Shown here one piece after another: positions 54,979 through 64,000 of a DNA stretch of 64,000 nt. Numbering within the stretch: position 1 is the stretch's first letter; each line of letters opens with the position of its first letter. The DNA is taken from NCBI GenBank assembly GCA_031763025.1, contig JASSKH010000050.1:868001-932000 (forward strand), written 5' to 3'. Source of the DNA: Macrocystis pyrifera (taxonomy: Eukaryota; Sar; Phaeophyceae; Laminariales; Laminariaceae). Position numbers and translations under genes: made by a program. Below the pieces are notes generated by a model. It had not been told where the DNA came from. It searched no databases and saw only the letters and a program-made list of their open reading frames with translations.

Positions 54979-57900
54979 CCCAGCTCTGTATATGAAAATG
55001 TACGACATCGCAGGGCTGACATATCTCAATATTACAATCAACTCAAATCAAACTCAGAAAGTCAAAAATACAATCTGTAACTCGAAAATCAAAGAATTAA
55101 ATCAACACTCAAATCTTCAAATCAAGTATTCAAATGCTATAATCCACAGCCTCTCTGGTGCAAACACATAAAACTCTCGCAAGTCCAATGCCGGGTAAAA
55201 CGGCATTCTTCTCGGATTCAGTCAGGTAAAACGGCGTTTTCCGCGGAATTGGTCCAAAGATAGTAATGGAATCTCGTCGACTTAGTAACAGTGATCTCCG
55301 GGGCCGTCCCCTCGCCAAACGCTACTGGTGTCTAGAGGCAACAATCACGATCATTCGTATTGTCTCCAGCGCCTACGCTTGAAAAGAACAAATTACGAAT
55401 TCGACGAGATTTGCACCCCCGACCCATCCTAGGGAATTATATAGCGCTACCTGCTAGACCACTCAGTCAGCGCTGACTCTGAAGAACAAAAGCAAATTTT
55501 CAAGAACCTAAAAGATCTAACTCTCAATTTCCAAAGTACCACCCAAGCCTTCCAAGTCAGAAAATATTTAAGATGGACCGCACGCGCCCCCAGGCGCTTC
55601 ATAGTCTCTCTCCAGCCTTATCAAAAACCTCTCCCTCTATTTTATAAGAAGTTAATGCAGGTCATGGAAAATATCACAGTAGATATGCTCATCAAAATGA
55701 AAATTAAGCCAAGAAATTCAATGCTACAGATCGCAAGGAACCCCGTTCCTCCGGACAAGAAACTCCCCTTACCCCCCTACTCCCGACATAGATACACAGA
55801 TCGCGACGGTAATACCAGATAGCATACATCTCTTTTCATTGAAATTTTATTCGACGTTGAAAGTACTTGAAACCACCAACATCTTTTGGCACAATCGAAA
55901 TCGACCAGAACACAACTCAAAAACACAAACAATGAAATTTTCCATCCAGATTCACAAGAAACCACATTTCATGAAAACCACCCGAATGCCCCGAACACTA
56001 CTGCTGCTGTTGCGTCCGCCACGGCTGCCTCTCCGTCCGGTCTCATGCCGTCACCGCAGCTCGGGTCATTCAGCATATCCTCCTGAGTGAAATCAGACAT
56101 CGCCTCCGCAGCATTGACCGGCACGCACAAAGGATGGAGCGTGCATTCGAGCGGTTAGGTCGGCATTGGGTGCTTTGCTTATTTCACGAATACACAGCTT
56201 GCAAACTCCTCTTTCCCACTAATGTTCAACTTCTCAAATGCTACTGCAAATAAACAGTTGCTTCTCAACGAGAGTACTTGGTCCCACATGAAACCCGTGT
56301 GTTCATCGACCACTACACACTGCAGTACGTACTTGGCGAACATACACAGCAGTACCAAGAAACCTGTTTTCGTCTCAGCTCATGCCCATAACTCTACAAT
56401 CATCAGCAGTAGTACCGAGGCAACAGACGCTGGACGACGGGGTGTTCTACTCTGCAGTCCAGTCAGTATTTTTCTCAAATCTGCGCAATGCATATTCAGG
56501 ACCATACTACTTCTGTTGCTATACTCGCATGATGTATTTCGCCGTCCACAGCTATCTTGCCTTTTGGAACGTAGCAACTAGCACGGGTTGGGCTGCACAG
56601 CTGCTACACATCAGTCCAATAACTCAAAACGAGATACCCGCATACAAATATTTAAACATGCGAAATGCCGCATTCAGACGTGTTGCTGTAGCTGGGCACA
56701 AGGGTTCATTTCAACACGTACAACTCTTTCTGCTGTACTTGCTCGGTTCTACCAGCACCAGACCAACGCAATGCCAAAACTCAGCAATAGGGTGGGCAAT
56801 TCAATCCTCGTACTGTATATGATACGTAATGACTTCAAAAAGGTGCACCTGGGCGAAGGGTCTTCTTGCAGTCGTTGACCTTAAATCATTCGCACGTATC
56901 TCAACTAAATTCTAGAGTACCTTTACCCTTTTCGTTTCAAACTCGCACTCGTATCAATGCCCAACCAGAGCCCTCGACCAGTCAACTACAAAACAGACAT
57001 ACGTCATAGTCCTGCAGTACGTTTACAGGAGAAACTTGAGTGAGGAGTGTGTGTACAGGACAACTCGAACTTCAGTGAGAGAAGCTATATGCGTATACGT
57101 CTGTGCATCTCCTTCCATTTCCAACATTCCCAATCTCAATCTCCAATGTTCGGAGATTACCTACCATTCTTAAATCGATAAACAATCTATCTAAAGACGG
57201 AAATCACCACTTCAATCAATCATCAAAATCAAACGTGCCCGCCGCGGACATAAGTCCTTGCTGGTGGCGCCTCGGTTCCTTCTCTTTCATCCTCTTTCTC
57301 TTGGGGCAGCGCATCCTGTCGCGCCCGTGTGCTGATTCCGAACAGACCATGCAAGCTCCTCCCCCTGCGCCCATCCTCACTCTCTCCCTCGTCTCCTTCT
57401 TCTCCTGCGGGATGGTGCTTCAGAAGTCCAGCCGAACGATTATGCTAAAACACTTTCAGCGTCGCTCCCGTGGTCTCCACCTCCCTCCCCGGCTCCCGCC
57501 AAACTCCCTATTTCATCCTCTCTTATTTTTTTACTTTCTACTTCTACCTCGCCAGCGCAAAGCGAACCCACAGATTCAAGCAGATGCCTGGCTTTCCTGG
57601 GGTGTTGCAGCAGCGACGGTTACGCGGCGGTCGAGACCACGGCGGCGGCAGCGGCGGTAGCGAAGACGGCGGTTGCGGCGGCGGTGGTCACGACGGCGGC
57701 GGTAACGGTGGTTACTCTGTGCGCTTCATCGTCGCGACAAACTGAAGCAATCCTCTGACTGCTGACGTTTTTGACGGTGGTGCTGGAGCTGCTGCCGCCC
57801 CTGCAACTGCTGCTCTCCAGCGCCTTCGCCACCAGTGCCAAGCGAATCTACAATGCCCGGCTTACGCATGGCCCTGCTGGGATGGCCGTTGCTTCTAGTG

Positions 57901-58078
57901 CGGCATCTCCTGCCTCTCCTCTCACGTCCGTTCCTCCATGACCTCGATCTCTTCTTCTAAATTCATACGCTGGCTCCCTGACTATCAATAAGCACATCAT
58001 CTAAGAATAGACATTCCCACCACTCTAGGTTGACCTGGGCTACTCTTGCCAATAGAAGATCACCGGCTTTCACTAGTG
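54979..58078. other. Interior of the LTR-bounded element, no gene recognised
   Basis: AT-rich with CAAATCAA-like words near 55,040-55,140. It is T/C-rich near 57,240-57,560 and GGCGGC-rich near 57,630-57,710. The open frames at 55,839-57,745 have no domain, and those over the GGC run are compositional. Confidence 0.4.
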
Positions 58079-58335
58079 TGTTGATTGATCTTCAAAGGCT
58101 AGAAGCAGCTGGCACGGGAACGCGTGGCTGACTCCAGACATAGCACGGAACTCCTCTTATATTACATCCTCGCTGTCGAGATGACTCGCCTCATATGCAG
58201 TACGAAGTTACACCTGACGAGTGGCATTGGTGGGCACACAGTACCCCGATATCCCTATACCCTACTACCTTTCCAGCATGGAACTCCTCAATATATGATG
58301 TATTTTATATTTCGTGTTTCTGAGTACCATCAACA
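58079..58335 (+). repeat. LTR-like direct repeat, right copy
   Basis: 257 bp, TGTTGATTGATC to CCATCAACA, about 85% like 51,141-51,406, followed by GTACC. Confidence 0.8.
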
Positions 58336-58340
58336 GTACC

Positions 58341-59700
58341 TCCTTCAGTTGGGGCCCTGCAAGGATCCTGTGGTGAATCAGAAAGATATATTTTCCCAAA
58401 TGTGATAGCTCCGCATCAAGTTACTACTGTACCATATGTACAGTGGGTTGTCAACGAAAATCAAACTCGCTGTGCTGTAGCAGTTCGGCAAAGCTCCAGT
58501 CTAGTCCTACAAGTATACAAGATCCATGCTCAATTCTTGCAGCAGTGCACGCGGTTGATAGGGGTCGGTGTTATGGTTGATAGGGCGACCGCTCTGTCTG
58601 CTGGTATCATACGCCCAGTTCATGCGGTTGGCACTCGTAATAATCCTTGATTGGTCCTGAGAATCATAAGAAGGGAGAGACAGGGGGATTTCTCAGTTTT
58701 TCTGCAGACGGACTACACCGAGCAGCGCACCTGATATCGCAGCTGTTCTTCGAGTCTCCACCTCAATTAGGCTCGCTCATTATGTAGGGCACAACCGGGC
58801 ATCCAAAAATGTCATGTTTCCGAGGTTTATAAAAAAACAAACAAGATGGATAAATGAGCTCAAAAACCAAAAATAACGTTGGTTTCAGGAAATGTTCGCG
58901 GAACCAATCGTTTTTTTTGACGGTTTCAACAAAAATATGTATGTACGCCGCGGAATTCTCTAGGATAATCCAGACCATATGGTACCACATGTCCTTGAAT
59001 TTTTGCGAGGTGGCGACGTGGCCAGGCGGCCACGCTCAAGGTGCTAAATCGCCAGGCGACCAGGTGAGGTGCCAACTGTTGTATACATCATAGAACGTTC
59101 GAAAAGTTGCTGCTGTTCTTTCTTGGGTGGGTTCCATAGTCCTGCTTTGGGCTACAGCCGGGGTGAACGCATCCCCGCGGTGACGTTCCAGATTTCGCAA
59201 TTTGAATGCCCAGAGCACGCGCTACGGAACCCGGCCGGGAACCACACCAATACCGTGGTGTACATGCGCCCCCCGTGTGCGCGCCGTAGCCAAGAGCGCG
59301 AGAAAAGGCCTGCAGCCCTGTTGAGGGTTGAGGGTGCTATTGTACTCGATTGTCGGCTGCATCTATGTAAAGGTATTTGTGATGTACGTAGAGACCTCAG
59401 GCATGTTCCTGCGAAGGGACATTTCATGTGGACCACGTATCATGCCCGGACATCCACTTCTCAAATTATCTTACTTATGGGAAGCCTTCCCTGTGTGGCC
59501 TTTCGCTCGGTTACCCTTCCTTCAACATATGGGACGACTATAATATTTATACGATACGCTTCTATATTTTCTTCTCTATCCCTGCATGGCCTGGGGAATA
59601 CCCCTGACCAACCCACGGTTGGCACGGCAGGAGACATGCTAGCGTCTTTCTCTCAGCTCCAAATTTAATTCGGGTTTGAACGGAGAGTCTCACGCGAGGG
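58341..59700. other. Unassigned stretch
   Basis: The 199-aa plus-strand frame at 59,069-59,668 overlaps minus-strand frames of similar quality and has no motif I recognise. No repeats of note. Confidence 0.3.
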
Positions 59701-59703
59701 CGT

Positions 59704-60057
59704 GTGAGCGGCTCTGGTCTAGTGGGTGACTCGAGACAGGTCGACAGGATCGCCCGCCTGGAATACCAAATTCTCAGGCTGCATATTCGGGAGGAGTTAC
59801 TACAAGCAGAGGAGAGAGCCCGGGCGGAGAGGCGGCAGCAGAAACTTGAGCATGGTGGAGGGATGGAAGAGGAACCGGACTACGAGAGGCAGTGCCGGCT
59901 GGATCAACAGTGGCAGCAGCAGCGGCAAAATCTTTGCGAGCTACAGCAGAAGATTCGGCAGTGCAAGCAGCAGCAGCAACGGCAACACCTGGATCCCAAA
60001 CAACCACAGCCTCAACAGCAGCAACTTCAGCAGTACCAGCAGCCCGTACAACCATAG
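59704..60057 (+). CDS. Glutamine-rich coiled-coil frame, unknown
   Basis: A 117-codon open frame with a strong helical, charged first half (RIARLEYQILRLHIREELLQ, AEERARAERRQQKLE) and a glutamine-rich second half (QLQQYQQPVQP at the end). The heptad-like spacing suggests a coiled coil. It has no ATG at its start and a stop lies upstream at about 59,677, so it would be an exon or a decayed piece. The CAG-based second half matches the triplet richness of the region. No family recognised; it could be a retroelement gag-like fragment or chance. Confidence 0.25.
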   Translation: MSGSGLVGDSRQVDRIARLEYQILRLHIREELLQAEERARAERRQQKLEHGGGMEEEPDYERQCRLDQQWQQQRQNLCELQQKIRQCKQQQQRQHLDPKQPQPQQQQLQQYQQPVQP

Positions 60058-60059
60058 TC

Positions 60060-62830
60060 CAAGCAGCATTAAAGTTTTGGTTTGCATTTTCTGCTATTTG
60101 TGCCACCTCAATAGTATATATAGCAAGCTCTAGGAGAGCAACACAGAGGGAATGAGGGTCGGCACGACCCAGGCCGTGGACGGCACGAACATCATCGACA
60201 CAAGAGTGGCGGCAGACAATGCTGTGGCAGGAGCCGCGGCGGTGGCACACAACGTAAAAGCGCCGAGCCAGCCCCCGCTAGAGGGCGATAGGTTGAGACG
60301 GGATGACAAAGCGGCTAGCCGAAGTGAGCAAGGTGCTCCTTCGAAATCGGCGACTATGGTCGCGGGATAAAATTCCCCGCGAACGAGAGAGAACGCATCA
60401 GAGGGTGTGTTTGGACAGGGGCAGGAGCCGCTACCTGGGAACAGACCATCACCGTCTAGGTCAGGCGAGGCACCACAAGAAATCAGCGAAAAAGAGGTTA
60501 AAGAGCAGCGACTGGTTAGGAAGGATTCGTTTGGGGGTACGCAGAAATAATCATTCTACCTGCGCCCAAGAGGAAGCCTCTTGATGAAAATATTGAGGGG
60601 GAGGACACGAGGACACCGGAAACGAAAGGGAGTCACCCCGAAAACGGCATCAAGGATCATGGGGAGAGCGAGGAGGGGGAGGGGAATAGGAGGACGAGCC
60701 CGGGTGTTGGGCTAGGGCCGGCACGGAGAGCAAGGTGGATGAGGGGCAATCGAGGGAGAGTCCGCATGGCTGACCGGGGGTTACCGAGCAGGCTGCGTCG
60801 GAGGACAACACTGAAGCGGACAAGAGTTAAAGAAAAGGACAAAGAGACCGAAAGTTGAAAGCTGGAAGCTTGATGGAAAAATTACAAGTGTTTTTTTTTT
60901 TTTTAATTTATTGCTTTGTTTGGTTTGGTCGGATGATTAGTTTACTGCATCGTACGCGTATTATTTCTGGGCCGACAATTTGAGATAAGATTGATTTGTT
61001 TTGCAAAGCTTATTTTTTAATCTCTGCTGTACCTTGCCCCCACCCTTCCGCCGAGCCCCCCACCCCCCTTGCGCATTGAGGTCGACCTGTCTTTGAGTGG
61101 ATCTGAAGTTGGTAGAGTGTGCGATGGGCGTCAGAGGTAGCCTAATCCGGTAATAACCTGCTGCCGTTCCCTGACGAGCATAGCTATGCTGTGCTGTTCC
61201 TTCGCAATGATATTAGGAAAATAAGATAACAGGACGAGGACTTTCTCCTTTTGGATGTATGCTTGACGCCTACTTGATGACCGAAATTAACATCTTCGTT
61301 GCTTTCACTTACTGCAGTTAATTGTCTACAGAATAAGTGGTATACGCTGCATGCGTGGGAACGCAGAATGGTTGCTTCACCTGCCAACAACACGTATCAT
61401 ACTGCTTTCTGTTGATACGAGGATAGCATTGTTATTTGCGCAGATTCCAAGTTTTTAGTATTTATGAGATTTGTGTTGGTTATACATCGGGGGACCGTAG
61501 TGCGGCTCAACACTTGATACGTTCAAGCACTGGGTGAGCATCCTGATTTCTGGTTGATTCCGTCTACAGCAGTTTACGGCAGGGGATGCATGTTGTAGTT
61601 CATATTTTGGAGTCGCTACCGTTGAGATTGACATGTACTCGGAGTTTTTCTGGGGTGGTATGATATGATCGCCAGGACAAAATATAATCTTATGCACAAA
61701 ACGGCAACAAACAATAGTATACCCCCCCCCCCCCCCCCGCCCTTCCCCGCGACTTGGTGACTGACGCTGTATGCCCTCTCCCGAGCATGAGAGCAGGGGG
61801 TGATATGTTGATGTTACTCTCGCGCTCGGCATTGCGAATGAGAATTGATTTTTGAAGTTTGAGTTTTGACTCTCGGTTGGTACGGTAGAAATTCCCTCCT
61901 GGTTTCTACACATGAAACTTGCACTAGTTCCTTGCTGGATTTATGGTGAGACCACTTGGTATGCAGTCGGAAACTAATATTGCAAAAGCCAGTTTCCGAT
62001 CAAAGACAAACACTTGCATTCTTATGCAGTTAGTTGATAAAACACCTTTTCAATACAAGATTTTTCGATTATGATTTCCAACTGGACCAGACAATCGAAA
62101 AAACAGAGATTTTCGATCCAACTCGCCAGTCGGACTCCTGCATCGGAAATGTTTGAACGTCTCGCCGCGTACTTGTACGGGTATCACACACCCACACAGC
62201 AACACGACATACGACACGATCCCACACCACATTATTGTCGGCGACGCTGGCTTGGATGCTGTCACCTCTGCTGCTGCTCGGCGCAAGTCAGCGTGATACA
62301 TCCTTGTCTACGCCCGTCAGCAGTTAACTGCCCCCGATGGCCGCAGTGCGCGGTATCGATCACCTTTCGCCAACTGCTGCGATGGCATTAGCTTTGGCGA
62401 CTCTCGAACAAATCCAGCGCCACAAGGGCCTCGAGAACGTGATGGAAGAGAACGCATCACGCACGAAGCTCACACGCTGCTTGGGGAAGAAGCGAGGGAT
62501 GACATGCATATATGTATGGTCGGGCGCAGCAGCTGCAAGATGAAGGTCTCTGTGACCCCACCAGCATTATGGCGGAGCAGTTTCGAACCGGCTTTCGCCT
62601 GCCCTATTCTTTTTTCTTGCTCAATCTATTGAAAGTCATTCCCTTACATCAAACGTCTCCAGAAAAACACACAAAAACTATATATTCGATCCAACGGACG
62701 AGAAAAAGGGTATCTATTGATAATCCAGTCCGAACAATAACCGATCGGAAACCGGCTTTTTTCAGTCATACTTTTATAGAAGTGGCCTGAGGATAACATT
62801 TGAGTTTTGGTTATTGGGCGGGGATTACTT
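60060..62830. other. Unassigned stretch
   Basis: G-rich purine sequence at 60,590-60,850, T-run at 60,890-60,905, and a C17 run at 61,722-61,738. No gene, RNA or terminal repeats recognised. Short frames at 60,152-60,584 are not assigned. Confidence 0.35.
61722..61738 (+). repeat. Poly(C) tract of 17 bases
   Basis: An uninterrupted C run followed by GCCC; likely length-variable. Confidence 0.85.
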
Positions 62831-63165
62831 TGATTTGGTGATGCTATACACGTATGATAAAGACGGGAGTTATTTTCTGGACGGAGATGAGTAGATTAGT
62901 GGACAGAGTTTTCTGAGGGGAGATATTCTTGAATTTGGTCACATTTCTTAACGATGATAAATACACGAGTTATTTTCTGGACGGAGATGAGTGGACAAGT
63001 GGACAGAGTTTTCTGAGGCGAGGCTTTCTTGGATTTGGTAACACTTAACACTTGTGATTAATATATGCGTTCTTTTCTGGACGGAGATTAGAAAATTAAT
63101 GTACAGAATTTTCTGGAGGATTTCTTGGATTTGGTAGTACTTTACTATTGTAATGAGAAATTAAT
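62831..63165. repeat. 100-bp tandem repeat, about 3.3 copies
   Basis: TTTTCTGGACGGAGAT recurs at about 62,873, 62,973 and 63,073, exactly 100 bp apart. It sits with GTGGACAGAGTTTTCTGAGG and TCTTGGATTTGGTAACACTT between copies. The third unit is more diverged and a partial fourth starts near 63,125. Confidence 0.8.
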
Positions 63166-64000
63166 GATTTGGATTTGAGACTGAGAGTGTGGTTTTCTGT
63201 CTGAGACCAAATATTTAGATTTTTGGCATTTGAGATTCTGGTTTTTGGCGGATTTGAGTTTGGACTCTAAGGCCATATTTTATGGAAGCCGGTTGTAATT
63301 TCTGGAATCGAGGTGTCAGCACCTTCGCAGGCGTGTTTGACCAGGGAAACGGGCGAATCGGGCACGCTTTTCTTGGAGTCCCACCAGCCATTTAGCGAGA
63401 GGCATGCAACGCCGTCTGCCGTTTCTTCAGGATAGCAGCTTGAACATTTGTGGATACACTCCAGTTTCCTCTATTCAGTTTCGGACGCGATTTATCTGAA
63501 AAAGAGACTATTTTTTTTGGCTGAAATGTCCATGTACACCTGAAAATGCCTTGTTGGTTTTTTCATCTAAAAAAATGACAACATCATAAAAACATCGAAC
63601 GACTCCCCTGGCGAAAAGAAAAACGGGTCTAAATACCTCTCCCCAAAGGACTGCAAGTATTCCGAGAAAAGATCGAGCCTGATTCGGTCGGACTACGGGT
63701 GTAAAATACGTAAAAGCACGCATGAAACACAGTGTCGGGTAAGTTTTTCGGTTTTCAAAACCCTCCCATAAGAGATGGCCTAATGTATCATTCTTCAAAT
63801 CGATTTTCAGGTTTGGAGTTTGGGATTCTACTGTTCAACTTGACTTGAATATTTGGTTTAGAGCTTCTGGTTAACCCTTGTTTCGACCCTATTTCACTTT
63901 AGTAGTGATGACTGTTGGACCAACCGCCACGGGAAGTCTGAGTGTTGATTACCGGGCCGATGTTGACGTTAAAACGAGAAAGGTTTGGAAATGTGATATT
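63166..64000. other. Unassigned AT-rich stretch to window end
   Basis: Repeated GAGATTTGG/TTTGGATTTGAG-like words near 63,165-63,260. The minus-strand frame at 63,508-63,798 has no motif I recognise. Confidence 0.35.

Larger units (their letters stand above)
51141..58335. mobile_element. LTR-bounded element with a nested insertion, fossil
   Basis: Two direct repeats, 51,141-51,406 and 58,079-58,335, both begin TGTTGAT and end ATCAACA, the TG...CA inverted tips of LTRs. The 5 bp before the first (51,136-51,140) and after the second (58,336-58,340) are both GTACC, fitting a 5-bp target duplication of one insertion. The LTRs are roughly 85% alike, so the insertion is old. The inside holds the Ngaro/DIRS-like fossil at 51,481-54,978 and about 3 kb with no recognised gene. 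It may be a non-autonomous LTR element. Orientation is undetermined, and it has no recognisable coding part of its own. Confidence 0.65.

Noticed and set aside
57103-57745. 185-aa and 91-aa plus-strand frames
   Set aside because: First is T/C-rich with no motif; second is a glycine-rich translation of GGC repeats.
59069-59668. 199-aa plus-strand open frame
   Set aside because: No motif, no upstream promoter or splice support, and a comparable overlapping frame exists on the other strand.
59704-60250. Glutamine-rich frame as a confident host gene
   Set aside because: No ATG and half of it is CAG-derived; listed only at low confidence.

Overview
The window reads as repeat-rich nuclear DNA from a eukaryote. 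There are no operons, Shine-Dalgarno sites or dense gene packing. Coding blocks are short and end at GT(A/G)AG-type splice donors. Three Ty1/copia fossils, a tyrosine-recombinase retroelement, MITEs and large triplet-repeat satellites fill most of it. The heavy use of CAG/CTG arrays and of GTAC/GTACC motifs, together with the copia plus Ngaro/DIRS mix, suggests an algal or other stramenopile genome such as a brown alga. That assignment is inference, not proof.

Layout. 0-2.1 kb: a decayed coding remnant on the minus strand. 3.1-5.1 kb: tandem repeats. 8.0-14.8 kb: an LTR-bounded copia fossil on the minus strand with 436-bp LTRs. 14.8-20.7 kb: non-coding DNA with degenerate tandem repeats. 21.3-25.2 kb: spaced blocks resembling a retroviral-type integrase, with a 105-bp MITE among them. 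25.5 kb: a fold-back repeat. 26.5-29.3 kb: a higher-order CAG satellite containing a second copy of the same MITE. 29.65-29.83 kb: a possible host exon. 30.5-33.6 kb: the most gene-like plus-strand region, acidic protein repeats followed by motifs of a ubiquitin-specific-protease-like (C19) peptidase. 33.8-35.7 kb: exon-like blocks of a minus-strand host gene. 36.9-37.6 kb: a second minus-strand host gene starting with a signal peptide. 37.9-39.0 and 49.3-50.3 kb: two copies of a 1-kb repeat, in one of which an internal segment is flipped. 39.6-43.5 and 43.7-48.3 kb: two further copia fossils, on plus and minus. 51.1-58.3 kb: an LTR pair with matching GTACC flanks that encloses a Ngaro/DIRS-like fossil (51.5-55.0 kb). 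58.4-64 kb: mostly unassigned sequence with a glutamine-rich coiled-coil frame and a 100-bp tandem repeat.

The window is mainly a graveyard of nested mobile elements around a small island of host-like genes (29.6-37.6 kb). The best candidate for something undescribed is the repeat-bearing C19-like peptidase region. The best structural oddities are the flipped segment between the two 1-kb repeats and the matched MITE pair. Nothing here could be searched against databases; family names rest on motifs read by eye.
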